Source: Planctomycetaceae bacterium (GTDB lineage Bacteria > Planctomycetota > Planctomycetia > Planctomycetales > Planctomycetaceae). Taken from it: a stretch of 64,000 nucleotides of DNA. Positions 43,394 to 53,419 of the stretch are shown here, piece by piece. Position 1 is the stretch's first letter. Each line of letters starts with the position of its first letter. The stretch spans positions 36,135-100,134 of the forward strand of contig JANSXP010000020.1 in assembly GCA_024742875.1 (NCBI GenBank), in the 5' to 3' direction. Position numbers and translations under genes: made by a program. The notes under the pieces were generated by a model. The model was given only the letters and a program-made list of their open reading frames with translations. It searched no databases and had not been told where the DNA came from.

Positions 43394-46237
43394 GTGAACG
43401 AGCGTGTCACAAAGAATCCCGGCAGTTCCGCCTCCCTGAGCCTGCTGGCGGTGGATGGGCTCACCGCCTGTTTGGTGTTTGGTCTGCCGTTCATCATGGG
43501 AGGCCGCGAAGCGTGGGGACACTGGTTTGTCATCACGATCGCTTTTCTGCTGGGAACTGCCTGGTGTGTGCACGCGGTGCTCACAGGCGCTCGCTATCGC
43601 CTGTCGTGGCTGGAATATCTGTTTGTCGGCGGTCTGATTGTTTCATGGCTGCAGGTCCAGCCGCAGTCTGCCGACACACTGCAGACGTTTTCCGGAGAAT
43701 ACGGGCGGCTGCTGTCTTTCTGGCCGCAGACTCAGGCGGGTGATGCCGGCTGGTCGACGCTGAGTCTGACGCCCGTGGAAACGCGGCACGGATTCTGGAT
43801 GCTGATTGCCTACATGATCATTGGTCTGGTCGTGTTTCAGCGGATTCGCACAACAGAAGACGGCGAACGACTGCTCAAGTGGGTGGGCCTGTCGGGTCTG
43901 TCCATGAGCGTCTTTGGCCTGATTCAATGGGGACTGTCCAACGGTCGTTTCTTCTGGTTCTACGATCATCCCTACACAGACACGACCGTGCACCTGAAAG
44001 GCGCCTTCACCAACCGTAACCACTTCGCTCAGTTCATGGCGCTCAGCCTGGGAGCTCTGCTGTGGTGGCTGGTCCACGAGACCCGTCGACTGGCGGATGG
44101 CACAGTCGTGGCGACATCGAAATTCACCTTCGGTTCAGCCGGCACACGCGCACGTCGCAAGTCCAAAGACAAACCCCAAAGTCGACGAAAGGAATTGCCT
44201 CCAGTGCCCACGCGGCATGAAAACGTGTTTGACCGGTATGTCACACTGCCCATGATCGGACTTCTGGCGGCCACCTGCGTGGTGGGCCTTTGTGTCCTGC
44301 TGTCCCTGTCGCGCGGTGGCATGATAGCTGCCGGAGCCGTGAGCCTCATTTCTCTGGCGGGTCTGTGGCGGGGGGCCAAATCGGGAGCCGCCGGAGTGGT
44401 GGCGCTGCTGGGTGGCGGCGTGCTCCTGCTGTCGCTGCTGGCACTCACCGACCAGCAGGAACTGCAAACCAAAGTGGATCAGATCCTCTCCTCGGATGTC
44501 GACAAAATGGACACCGGCGGCGTGCGACGTGCCATCTGGGCGGCCGACGCCAAAGTGATTGAGAAGTTCCCTCTGCTGGGCACGGGCGTCGGCAGTCACC
44601 GCGACGTCTATCCGCTCTACATGGACGACTATGCCAAATTTGCTGAGGCCGTCATGACGCACGCGGAAAGCAGCTTCGTGCATCTGGCTCTGGAGACAGG
44701 GCTGGTGGGCTGTGGCATGCTGGTGCTGGGCCTGCTGATGTTGATTGCCCGTCTGATTTTTGGGTCGTTCGGCAACACGCAGCGCAATCAGGCCTGCACG
44801 GTGGTGGTGCTGGGCTGCACGGTCGGCGGCATCCTGCATGGAATCGTGGATTTCATCTGGTACGCCCCGGCGATCGTCGTCACCAGTCTGGTGCTGGTGG
44901 CGGTCGGCCTGCGGACCTCTCAGCGAGGATTTGGTCAGCCGCAATCAGAAGACCGCGTCGGTCTGTGGTTTCCCCGAATGGCGTGGGCCGCCATGGGGGG
45001 CGTCTGTGTGTGCGGGATGATGACCCAGCAGCCAGACCTGTTCAGTCGCATTCAGGCCGAATCCCACTGGCACGCCGCGTTAAACACCGACATGGTCGAC
45101 TTTGACACATCAGCTGACGCGGAAGAAATTGCAGATCTTCAGCCAGGCGACACGGTGACTGTGGCCGCCGAGAGCCGCGATGAATCACCGCTCACAGCTG
45201 AGGATGAAGCGACACTGCTGGCTGACAGAATAGCACAGCGAAAGCAGTATCTGACTCAGCGGATGCGACACATGCAGGCCTCACTAAAGGCCCGCCCCCA
45301 CCAGCACCATGTGCAACTGGCACTGGCCGAACAGGCCGTGAAGCTGTTCGATGTGCTGCAGCTGGAAAGCGACAGTCCGTTTTCTCTGGGTATGCTGCGG
45401 GATGCTGCGGGCACGGGGTTCGATTCTCGCGATCAGCTGCGGCAGTGGCTCGAAAGCAACTGTGGTTCGCGAATTCAGCTGCTGGACCTGGCCAACCGAC
45501 TGGCCAGACGTTCGCTGACAGGCTGCCCGGTTCAGGGCTTCGCCTATCTGACGCTGATGCGAACCGGGTTTCTGGACGGACCTGATCAGCTGGAAAGACA
45601 GACACTCATTGATCAGGCTCTGCTGGTCCGGGGACACGACCCCAGAATTCGCCTCGCGGCCGGCAAAGAAGCGCTGGTGGCGGGCGATCAGCAGACAGCA
45701 CTCGAGCTGTGGAAGACCGTGTTTCATTCCACACAGACATTTCGTCTGGACGTTATCAGACAGTGGGCCCACAGCGTTCCGGCCGCCTTCTTTCTCGATC
45801 AGTTTTCTCCCAGTGGTGAGGAATTGCACGATTTGCTCAGCGTGTATGACGCCATGTCCCGCAAGCAGGATTCGGACCAGATTCTGGAACGCATGCTGGC
45901 CCTGCTGCCGCAAGAAGCGGACGGCATCGAGGACGAGGACGAACGTCTTCAGGCTCTGATGGACGCGTATCTGGCGGCCCGACGCCTGGAAAGGCTGGAA
46001 GATGGGCTGGTCGTTCTGGAGAAGGCCATCACGCAGTTTCCGTTCGCCTTTGAGCCCCGCTACCACATGGGCATGACACTGGTGGAACTGGAACGCGGAG
46101 GGGAAGCCATGGAACACCTGAACTGGTGCTATCACCGAGATCCGGGACACCTTTGGCTGCCTCGGCTCATGGAGCGGGCCAGGAAGCAGGAACTGGCTTT
46201 TCCCGAAATTCAGGACGGCAGATTATCGCAACTGTAA
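43394..46237 (+). CDS. O-antigen ligase/polymerase family membrane protein with C-terminal TPR
   Basis: A 947-residue protein. About 12 hydrophobic segments span residues 15-540, including the Wzy/WaaL signature region (LKGAFTNRNHFAQFMALSLG with the conserved Arg-Asn-His, and LGTGVGSHRDVYPLY, then HAESSFVHLALETGLVG). Residues about 600-947 are soluble TPR-like repeats. GTG starts exist at 43388 and 43394; AGGAG at 43380-43384 is nine bases before the latter, which I prefer. It follows the Wzc-like gene by 31 bases, so the set Wza, Wzc and polymerase/ligase is one operon. No glycosyltransferases are present here, so they must be encoded elsewhere. Confidence 0.88.
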   Translation: MNERVTKNPGSSASLSLLAVDGLTACLVFGLPFIMGGREAWGHWFVITIAFLLGTAWCVHAVLTGARYRLSWLEYLFVGGLIVSWLQVQPQSADTLQTFSGEYGRLLSFWPQTQAGDAGWSTLSLTPVETRHGFWMLIAYMIIGLVVFQRIRTTEDGERLLKWVGLSGLSMSVFGLIQWGLSNGRFFWFYDHPYTDTTVHLKGAFTNRNHFAQFMALSLGALLWWLVHETRRLADGTVVATSKFTFGSAGTRARRKSKDKPQSRRKELPPVPTRHENVFDRYVTLPMIGLLAATCVVGLCVLLSLSRGGMIAAGAVSLISLAGLWRGAKSGAAGVVALLGGGVLLLSLLALTDQQELQTKVDQILSSDVDKMDTGGVRRAIWAADAKVIEKFPLLGTGVGSHRDVYPLYMDDYAKFAEAVMTHAESSFVHLALETGLVGCGMLVLGLLMLIARLIFGSFGNTQRNQACTVVVLGCTVGGILHGIVDFIWYAPAIVVTSLVLVAVGLRTSQRGFGQPQSEDRVGLWFPRMAWAAMGGVCVCGMMTQQPDLFSRIQAESHWHAALNTDMVDFDTSADAEEIADLQPGDTVTVAAESRDESPLTAEDEATLLADRIAQRKQYLTQRMRHMQASLKARPHQHHVQLALAEQAVKLFDVLQLESDSPFSLGMLRDAAGTGFDSRDQLRQWLESNCGSRIQLLDLANRLARRSLTGCPVQGFAYLTLMRTGFLDGPDQLERQTLIDQALLVRGHDPRIRLAAGKEALVAGDQQTALELWKTVFHSTQTFRLDVIRQWAHSVPAAFFLDQFSPSGEELHDLLSVYDAMSRKQDSDQILERMLALLPQEADGIEDEDERLQALMDAYLAARRLERLEDGLVVLEKAITQFPFAFEPRYHMGMTLVELERGGEAMEHLNWCYHRDPGHLWLPRLMERARKQELAFPEIQDGRLSQL

Positions 46238-46475
46238 GCCGGTTCCATCTTGTCTTAAACGGGCGGTTTCCGTAGCTTACGGGCGTTGCGAAGGGGCGGC
46301 GTCAGATGACGTCAAGTGGTGAGACGGCTTTTTGCCTCTGTTTCGCCGAAATTGTAGTTAGATCGCCGCAGATCCTGCGGTAGCGCCCCGACACCGTCAA
46401 AGACCGCCAAAAGGTGCCATGTGGCCCGTTTTGCGTCGATTGTCCATCACCCCGTTCAAAAGAAAAAATTGTGTC

Positions 46476-47813
46476 ATGAGCACAGCCACGGAAAAGCTTC
46501 CCTACAAAGTCGCGGACATTGGACTGGCCGAATTCGGCCGCAAGGAAATCAAGCTGGCTGAGAACGAAATGCCCGGCCTGATGGCACTGCGGGAAAAGTA
46601 TGGTGAGACCAAACCTTTGGCTGGCGCTCGCATCGCCGGCTGCCTGCACATGACGATTCAGACGGCCGTGCTGATCGAAACGCTCGTTGAACTGGGCGCC
46701 GAAGTCACCTGGAGCAGCTGTAACATCTTCAGCACACAGGATCATGCAGCGGCCGCCATCGCGGCGGCCGGCATTCCAGTTTACGCCTGGAAAGGTGAAA
46801 CAGAAGAAGAGTTCGAGTGGTGCATTGAGCAGACCATCCACTTCCCGTCGGGCGAACCTCTGAACATGATCCTGGATGACGGTGGCGACCTCACCGACAT
46901 GGTCCACAAGAAATATCCAGAACTGCTGGAAAACATCAAAGGCATTAGCGAAGAGACCACTGCCGGCATTCACCGCCTGCAGCAGCTGGTCGATAACAAC
47001 GAGCTGAAGGTCCCCGCGATCAATGTCAACGACTCAGCCACCAAGAGCAAGTTTGACAACCTGTACGGCTGCCGGGAATCTCTGGCGGACGGCGTCAAGC
47101 GTGCGACTGACGTGATGCTGGCTGGCAAAGTGGCGGTTGTCTGTGGTTACGGCGACGTTGGTAAAGGGTGTGCTCACTCGCTGCAGCGTTACGGCTGCCG
47201 AGTGCTCGTCACGGAAATCGACCCCATCAACGCTCTGCAGGCGGCGATGGAAGGTTTCGAAGTCACCACCATGGAAAATGCGGCCAAAGAAGGCAACCTG
47301 TTTGTCACGACCACCGGCAACAAGGACATCATCCTCGGTCAGCACATGGTGGACATGGCTGAAGACGCCATTTTGTGCAACATCGGTCACTTCGATACAG
47401 AGATCGACATCGCCTGGCTCGAAGCCGAAGTGGCCGCCGGTCGTGCCACCAAAGATGAAATCAAGCCTGCGGAAATCGGCTGCGTCGAACGCTACACGTT
47501 TAACGAAACCGGCCGCTCTATCATCATCCTGGCCAAAGGTCGCCTCGTGAATCTGGGCTGTGCCACCGGCCACCCCAGCTTTGTGATGAGCACCTCGTTC
47601 ACCAACCAGGTTCTGGCACAGATGGAGCTGTGGGAAAAGAGCGAGGACTACTCCGTAGAAGTGCATCTGATGCCGAAGGTTCTGGACGAAGAAGTGGCCC
47701 GACTGCACCTGGAGAAACTGGGCGTGGAACTGACGGTGCTGACTCCCGAACAGGCCGCCTACATGCACGTACCCATCGAAGGTCCTTACAAGCCGGATCA
47801 CTACCGCTACTAA
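46476..47813 (+). CDS. ahcY: Adenosylhomocysteinase (S-adenosylhomocysteine hydrolase)
   Basis: A 445-residue enzyme that hydrolyses S-adenosylhomocysteine to adenosine and homocysteine, using bound NAD, in the methyl cycle. Visible hallmarks are [20 protein letters not shown], the substrate region [20 protein letters not shown], the NAD-binding [13 protein letters not shown] with following [12 protein letters not shown], and the invariant C-terminus KPDHYRY. The length is typical of the bacterial form. ATG 46476 begins the conserved protein; the frame upstream is not homologous. The gene has its own strong terminator and appears monocistronic. The 238-base leader shows no recognisable SAH riboswitch. 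Confidence 0.98.
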   Translation: MSTATEKLPYKVADIGLAEFGRKEIKLAENEMPGLMALREKYGETKPLAGARIAGCLHMTIQTAVLIETLVELGAEVTWSSCNIFSTQDHAAAAIAAAGIPVYAWKGETEEEFEWCIEQTIHFPSGEPLNMILDDGGDLTDMVHKKYPELLENIKGISEETTAGIHRLQQLVDNNELKVPAINVNDSATKSKFDNLYGCRESLADGVKRATDVMLAGKVAVVCGYGDVGKGCAHSLQRYGCRVLVTEIDPINALQAAMEGFEVTTMENAAKEGNLFVTTTGNKDIILGQHMVDMAEDAILCNIGHFDTEIDIAWLEAEVAAGRATKDEIKPAEIGCVERYTFNETGRSIIILAKGRLVNLGCATGHPSFVMSTSFTNQVLAQMELWEKSEDYSVEVHLMPKVLDEEVARLHLEKLGVELTVLTPEQAAYMHVPIEGPYKPDHYRY

Positions 47814-47852
47814 GAGACTGCTGTGATCCCAGCGGGTCATCGCACTGAAGAC

Positions 47853-47888
47853 AAAGCCCGGCGTGAACAACGCCGGGCTTTCTTTTTT
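47853..47888 (+). terminator. Rho-independent terminator of ahcY
   Basis: AAAGCCCGGCG (47853-47863) and CGCCGGGCTTT (47871-47881) form a perfect 11-base stem with a seven-base loop, followed by a T-run to 47888. It begins 40 bases after the ahcY stop. Confidence 0.95.
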
Positions 47889-47978
47889 GGGGAACCACTC
47901 ACAGTCCGGGCGGCGTTGCTGTCAGTTGGACTTTCGGACGATATAACGGGCGGCTTACTGTCCACTGTGAGACACACC

Positions 47979-49175
47979 ATGCGCATTACACTTCAATCCG
48001 GCTCCCTCAGCGCTGAATTGGACGTCCCCGACCAGACACACTTCTGTACGTCAGACGGCCAGGGGCCGCAGGTGCTGCCGTCGAGCCTCGATGTTCCGCT
48101 TGGCCTGCCGCAGCTGGGCGAGTGTGTGGTGGCCGGTGACCGGGTGACCGTAGTGATCGACCCACAAACCCCCGAGGCACCACGCGTTGTCGGAGAAGTC
48201 TGGGAGCGACTGCACGCCGCATCATCGGGGGAACTAAGCACCTGCCTGGTACTTCCCGCAGACCCAGCCAACGACGAATGGTCGCCGTTCGTGGAACAGC
48301 TGCCCGAACACGTGCGTCGTGCGGCCGCCATTCATGTCCATGACCCGGCCGATGAGAATCAGCGTCACTATCTGGCCAGTTCGGCCGGGGGAGAGCGTCT
48401 GTACCTGTCGCAGTATGTCGTGGATGCCGATCTGATCATCACCATCGGCACGATCGCCTTCGACAGCGTACTGGGTTACCGCGGAACGAACAGCGCCATC
48501 TATCCGGCTCTTTCCGATGCCAACACCATCGCCGCAGCGAACGGTCAGGGGCATACGGAACTGACTCCCGACAACAAGCGTCCACTGCGACAGCTGGTCG
48601 ATGAAGTGGGCTGGCTCCTCGGGACCCAGTACACGGTTCAGGTCATCCCCAATTCAGCCGGGCAGATCGGATTTGCCTACAGCGGTGCTCCCGACCAGGT
48701 CATGCAGGCCGGACAGGCGTGCCTGAAAAATCACTTCTGGCACCAGCAGACGGAACACAGCGATCTGACGATTGTCTGCCTGCCCCCCTCGCTGCCTCAG
48801 TATGCGTGGCAGCAGGTGGGCGACGCTCTGGCCACGGCAGGCCGGATCACCGAAGACGACGGCCGAATCGTGCTGTGTGGCGAGCTTTCAGCGCCGGATT
48901 CCCCCGGCCTGACGATGCTGCAGCGCAGTGCGGAACCGGCCGATCTGGTCAAACCGCTGAGGCTGGACCCCACCAGTGATGCGCGACAGACGCTGCAGCT
49001 GATCACCGCGCTCAGCCGACACCGCGTGTACCTGATGAGCAACCTGGAGACGTCTGTCGTGGAGAATCTGGGAATTCTGGCCCTGCAGTCTGCCGACGAA
49101 CTGCAGCGACTGACCACCGCCGCCACGCGATGCACGATTCTCAGCGGCGCAGGCTACTGGGCTGAAATCGATTAG
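47979..49175 (+). CDS. LarA-like (DUF2088) protein, divergent
   Basis: A 398-residue protein resembling the nickel-dependent lactate racemase LarA N-terminal fold: TVVIDPQTPEAPRVVGEVWE (position of the D-x-T-R-P segment), HVHDPADENQRHYLASS, LIITIGTIAFDSVLGYRGTNSAIYPALSD and VNLQxGxA-like ends. The histidines and pincer lysine of true LarA are not evident: the usual SGGRKSILPG motif is replaced by GYRGTNSAIYPALSD. It may be a non-racemase relative. Planctomycetes often have such LarA paralogues. The ATG at 47979 starts the family match; there is no strong SD. It is convergent with the propeller gene at 49224-50486. Confidence 0.6.
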   Translation: MRITLQSGSLSAELDVPDQTHFCTSDGQGPQVLPSSLDVPLGLPQLGECVVAGDRVTVVIDPQTPEAPRVVGEVWERLHAASSGELSTCLVLPADPANDEWSPFVEQLPEHVRRAAAIHVHDPADENQRHYLASSAGGERLYLSQYVVDADLIITIGTIAFDSVLGYRGTNSAIYPALSDANTIAAANGQGHTELTPDNKRPLRQLVDEVGWLLGTQYTVQVIPNSAGQIGFAYSGAPDQVMQAGQACLKNHFWHQQTEHSDLTIVCLPPSLPQYAWQQVGDALATAGRITEDDGRIVLCGELSAPDSPGLTMLQRSAEPADLVKPLRLDPTSDARQTLQLITALSRHRVYLMSNLETSVVENLGILALQSADELQRLTTAATRCTILSGAGYWAEID

Positions 49176-49223
49176 CGCCGCCGGGGCATTCATCGTGCGA
49201 TTCGAACGTTCCAGCAGCCGCTG

Positions 49224-50486
49224 CTACTTCCCGCCGACGCAGATCAGATGAGTATCCGTCCGCAGATACATGCGGCCGTTGGCAATCGCAGGCGTGGCGC
49301 GGCTGGCTTCCAGCAAATCGCTTTTGCCCAGCAGCTGATAATCCGTCGAGGCGGCCCAGCACCACAACGTCCCCGCTTCGTCAATGCAGAAGATACGATC
49401 ATCAACTCGTACGGGCGATCCTGACAGCGCGGCGCCCGTGCGTTTGGTCCAGTGAATCTCACCGGACTTTGCATCAATGCAGCTGGCAAACCCCTTGTCG
49501 TACAGACAGAACACCAGGTCCCCGTCCGCCAGCAGGCAGGGCACATAGGGCGCCTTGAAGTTGCTGCCATTGCTGATCTTGTACGCCAGATTCGCGTCTG
49601 CTCCCGGCTTCACGGCCACAATGTAATTGCTGGAATAGCGTCCGGAACCGGTGCTGCCGAAAATGTGACCGCCAGCGGCGATGGGTGACCCGACCGTTCT
49701 CATCGAAAACAGTCCATCGTCGACAGACCAGTTCTTTCCGCCTGTCAGAGGATCGAGGCTGAAAATCCCGTTGCCCGTGCTGGAACAAACCAGCTCGTCT
49801 CCATTGGTCCCTTCGTAAATGAAGGGCACGGAGTAACACACGTTGCGTGACACCAGTTCCGTTCGCCATTTCTCCTGGCCGGTCTTCGTATCAAAGGCCA
49901 TCATGTAACTGCTGCCTGGTGTTTCACCCGGCCCCAGTTTGTCGGCCTGCTGCGAGTTGTGCAGAATCACCATGCCGTTGTAGACAATGGGCGATGTGCC
50001 AAAACCGTGCTGACTTTGCCAGGTGCCCAGATCCTTTGACCAGACCTGCTCTCCGTCGTGCGTGAAGGCCTTCAGCAGTGTCTGCTCGGGCGTGGACCAG
50101 GCGACATACACATGCTGTTCGTCAACGGCCGGTGTGCAGGACGCGTAGGTGCTGCGGGAATGCAGATGATGAGATTTTGACGCAAACGACTTCGACCACA
50201 GCAAATCGCCGCTGTTCGCATCGACGCAGATCACGAAGCGGGTGGCATTGCTGGAATCGGCAGACATCAAAAACGCTTTGTCCCCCCAGATCACGGGCGA
50301 CGAGCAGCCGGAGTCACCTGGCAGCTCGGTGCGAAAGCGAAAGTCCTTCACGGAGAATTCGGAGGGAACACTGGCGGAGCCGACGCCCGTTCCGTTGGGG
50401 CCACGGAAGCGGGTCCACTCGGACGCCTCTGCCTGGCAGGCCACAAAACACAGCACGACGATTGGGAAGGCAACGGACTTAAGCAT
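49224..50486 (-). CDS. PQQ-type beta-propeller repeat protein, secreted
   Basis: A 420-residue protein with signal peptide (residues 1-22, LKSVAFPIVVLCFVACQAEAS; the cysteine could be lipidated but the lipobox is poor). The mature part is a WD40-like quinoprotein propeller with PQQ blades such as VICVDANSGDLLWSKSF, MMAFDTKTGQEKWRTEL and ASCIDAKSGEIHWTK. The start EWTRFRGPNGTGVG is the typical planctomycete outer-membrane PQQ-repeat opening. There are no PQQ or calcium active-site residues I can confirm, so it is probably a binding or scaffold protein rather than a dehydrogenase. The ATG at 50486 is chosen over the longer frame to keep the signal. Confidence 0.88.
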   Translation of the reverse strand: MLKSVAFPIVVLCFVACQAEASEWTRFRGPNGTGVGSASVPSEFSVKDFRFRTELPGDSGCSSPVIWGDKAFLMSADSSNATRFVICVDANSGDLLWSKSFASKSHHLHSRSTYASCTPAVDEQHVYVAWSTPEQTLLKAFTHDGEQVWSKDLGTWQSQHGFGTSPIVYNGMVILHNSQQADKLGPGETPGSSYMMAFDTKTGQEKWRTELVSRNVCYSVPFIYEGTNGDELVCSSTGNGIFSLDPLTGGKNWSVDDGLFSMRTVGSPIAAGGHIFGSTGSGRYSSNYIVAVKPGADANLAYKISNGSNFKAPYVPCLLADGDLVFCLYDKGFASCIDAKSGEIHWTKRTGAALSGSPVRVDDRIFCIDEAGTLWCWAASTDYQLLGKSDLLEASRATPAIANGRMYLRTDTHLICVGGK

Positions 50487-50684
50487 GGAACAGCACCTGA
50501 CAGAGGCGGGCACACGGGCGGGACCACGCAGACATTTCCCGCAGGAAACGGATCACAGCAAAAGGCCGTGCGAGCATAAGGATGTCAACACACGAAGACG
50601 GTGAAATTCTGCGTTCACTGGGCTGCGAGAATATACGCCACGACGGCAATTGCAATTCAACGGGCCGATCCTGATCATGGGGGG

Positions 50685-53366
50685 ATGCCGACATCACCCC
50701 ACACACTGCCAGGGCGAATCGGACTTTCGCTCATTCTCTCCACGTACTCCTGCCTTGTCGCCGTCCACAGCGAATCAGTCGCTGCCGACGATCGCGTTTC
50801 TGAGGGCCTGCAGGTCCTTTACGAGTTCCGTGGCGAGAAAGGCGATATCGTCGACTCATCCGGAGTGGGCACCCCCATCAACCTCAGTATTCGTACGGCT
50901 GACGCGGTCGAGCGTGGGGGCGGAGTTCTGCGGCTGACCGGACCGGCCGTGATTCGCAGTAACAAAGCTCCCGTGCGACTGACGACAGCCGTACGGCAGT
51001 CTGGCGCCCTCACTTTCGAAGTCTGGCTGACGCCCGCCAATAACACCCAGAAGGGTCCGGCCCGAATTGTGACGCTATCCCGCGATTCGGTTCGTCGCAA
51101 CGTGACTGTTGGCCAGGATGGCAATCGATTTGATGTGCGTCTGCGCACAGAAAGGACCAGTGAAAACGGACTCCCCTCACTCAGTTCCCCAAAACAGTCA
51201 GCACGCCCGACCCTCACGCATGTGGTGTACACCCGCGCGGCGGATGGTCAGGCTGTCATCTCTATTGACGGCGAACCCACCGAGCGGAAAAAGGTGGCCG
51301 GAAGCCTGCGAAACTGGGACCAGGAATTTCCGCTGGCACTGGCGGACGAGCTTTCGGGCGAACGCCCATGGCTGGGGGAATTGCATTTGGTGGCCATCTA
51401 CAGCAAGGCCCTGAGCGCAGAGCAGGTGCGACAGAATTTTGAGGCCGGGCCCGCCGGGAAGCTCTCCGCCGAACTGCTGGCCCAGCGAGCGCGGGAGGCG
51501 GCCGCGCAACACTTTGAAACAGCCGTAGCTCCCATCCTGGCACGCAACTGCCTGGAGTGTCATGACGCCGCCAGCCGGGCCGGTGAGCTGAATCTGGCGA
51601 CCTCTGCCGCTGCCATAAAGGGGGGCGACGGTGGTCCAGTCATCGTTCCCGGCCGGCCTGAAGACAGCAGCCTGTGGTTGTCGGTGGACTCCGATGCCAT
51701 GCCCGATGACCGCCCGCCGCTGAAAGACGGTGAAAAAGCGATCCTGAAAGAGTGGATCGCTGCAGGAGCCGTCTGGTCTCTGCGCGAGATCGATCCGGCC
51801 GTCTATGTTCACGCCCCCTCAGACGATCACTACGTCCAGCGACTGACGGTTGACGAATACATCCAGACGGTACAGCAGACGCTGAACGTGGACATCAGCA
51901 GCCAGGCACGGCGACTGCTTCCTCCGGACCTGCGGGCCGACGGGTTCAGCAATACGGCCTACAATCTGAACGTCGACCTGAAACATATTGACGCCTGGTC
52001 AAAACTGGCGGCCGAAATCGTCAGCCGCATGGAAGTCGACGTGTTTGTGAAGCGGTTTTCCAATCGCCGCAAATTCACAGACAAAGACATGGAAGACGTC
52101 ATTCTGAAAACGGGCCGCTGGGTCCTGCGGGGGCCAGTCACCAAACAGGAGCTGTTTGCCTATCGGGGTATCATGACGACTGTGGCCGGCGCCGGAGGCA
52201 CTCACACGGAAGCCATGGAGTGTGTGCTGGAAGCCATGCTCCAGTCACCGCGTTTTGTGTATCGCATAGAACAGCAGCGTGGCGGCGGCACGCTGCGACC
52301 ATCCGAGTTCGAACTGGCCTCGCGTCTGAGCTACATCATCTGGGGAGGCCCGCCAGACGAAAAGCTACTCACCGCTGCAGCCGAGGGCACGCTCAGTCGC
52401 CAATTGTCTGCCCATGTGGATCGCATGCTGAGCGATGATCGTGCCCGCCAGCATTCCCAGCGTTTTCTGAACGACTGGCTGCACCTGGATCGTCTGAACA
52501 ACCTGCAGCCAAATGGCGAGCGTTATCCGGACTGGTCACCCGAACTGGCTCGTGACATGCAGGCGGAAACCCTGGCCTATTTTGATGAAGTCATCTGGCA
52601 GCGCAGCCTGCCGCTGTCCGCCCTGATGAACACACGCATGACGCTCGCCACACAGCGGCTCGCGCAGTTCTACCGCCTGCCGCAAAGTGCGGCTGAGCCG
52701 TCGGCCGAGACGCATGCTGTTGCAGCACACACGGATCAACGGCTGCAGAAATATGATCTGGCAGGCATTCCCGGTCGTGGCGGACTGCTGACGCAGGGGA
52801 GCCTGCTGACCGTTGGGGGTGACGATGCCTCCATGGTGACACGCGGACTGCTTGTGATGCATGAACTGTTGCGCGGCGTGGTCAATGATCCTCCGCCCTG
52901 TGTCGACACCACACCGGTCCCCACACGTCCCGGGCGAACCCAGCGGTCGATCGCCATGGAGCGCATTTCCGATGCCCGCTGTGGTGGCTGCCATGGGCGA
53001 TTCGAACCACTGGCGTTTGGCCTGGAGAAATTCGACGGTATCGGTCGCTATCGCAGCGAGGACGAACACGGCAACAGACTGCGCGAAGACGGTGAAGTGC
53101 TTGTCCCGGGGACACCCGCTCCGGTTTCCTATGACACCGCGGGGGAGTTGATGGACCTGCTGGCGGAAAGCGATCGGGTCAGCCAGAGTCTCACCTGGAA
53201 AGTCACGCAGTTTGCCGTTGGCCGTCCTCTGGCGGCAGCGGATGCCGCCATCCTTGATCGCATCCATCGACGTGCCACAGCCAGCGGCGGCACCTGGACG
53301 GCCACACTGCGAGCGATTGTCACCAGCGAACTGGTCACCGGCACCCGCGACAGCGAGTCTCTCTGA
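50685..53366 (+). CDS. DUF1592-family protein with LamG and cytochrome c domains
   Basis: An 893-residue secreted protein. The signal peptide is followed by a LamG/concanavalin-like domain (about 45-260, LTFEVWLTPANNTQKG). A planctomycete cytochrome c domain then has one CxxCH (CLECHDAASRAGELNL). The DUF1587/DUF1595/DUF1592/DUF1588/DUF1585 series follows (RLTVDEYIQTVQQTL, LNDWLHLDRL, RGGLLTQGSLLTV with CGGCHGRFEPLAFGLEKFD, a second CxxCH, and ESDRVSQSLTWKVTQFAVGR). Function is unknown; these always pair with DUF1552, as here 53 bases downstream. The start is uncertain: ATG 50685 has a G-run directly adjacent, and a GTG at 50601 is the alternative. Confidence 0.88.
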   Translation: MPTSPHTLPGRIGLSLILSTYSCLVAVHSESVAADDRVSEGLQVLYEFRGEKGDIVDSSGVGTPINLSIRTADAVERGGGVLRLTGPAVIRSNKAPVRLTTAVRQSGALTFEVWLTPANNTQKGPARIVTLSRDSVRRNVTVGQDGNRFDVRLRTERTSENGLPSLSSPKQSARPTLTHVVYTRAADGQAVISIDGEPTERKKVAGSLRNWDQEFPLALADELSGERPWLGELHLVAIYSKALSAEQVRQNFEAGPAGKLSAELLAQRAREAAAQHFETAVAPILARNCLECHDAASRAGELNLATSAAAIKGGDGGPVIVPGRPEDSSLWLSVDSDAMPDDRPPLKDGEKAILKEWIAAGAVWSLREIDPAVYVHAPSDDHYVQRLTVDEYIQTVQQTLNVDISSQARRLLPPDLRADGFSNTAYNLNVDLKHIDAWSKLAAEIVSRMEVDVFVKRFSNRRKFTDKDMEDVILKTGRWVLRGPVTKQELFAYRGIMTTVAGAGGTHTEAMECVLEAMLQSPRFVYRIEQQRGGGTLRPSEFELASRLSYIIWGGPPDEKLLTAAAEGTLSRQLSAHVDRMLSDDRARQHSQRFLNDWLHLDRLNNLQPNGERYPDWSPELARDMQAETLAYFDEVIWQRSLPLSALMNTRMTLATQRLAQFYRLPQSAAEPSAETHAVAAHTDQRLQKYDLAGIPGRGGLLTQGSLLTVGGDDASMVTRGLLVMHELLRGVVNDPPPCVDTTPVPTRPGRTQRSIAMERISDARCGGCHGRFEPLAFGLEKFDGIGRYRSEDEHGNRLREDGEVLVPGTPAPVSYDTAGELMDLLAESDRVSQSLTWKVTQFAVGRPLAAADAAILDRIHRRATASGGTWTATLRAIVTSELVTGTRDSESL

Positions 53367-53419
53367 ATTGCCCCCAACAACAGCCCTGCCCCAAATCTGC
53401 AACAACGGAAAGCGTGAGC

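Noticed and set aside
46238..46475. Possible SAH riboswitch upstream of ahcY
   Set aside because: The leader has a small CCGCA/TGCGG hairpin, but the conserved GAGGAGCGCTGCAA-like core of the SAH riboswitch is not present.
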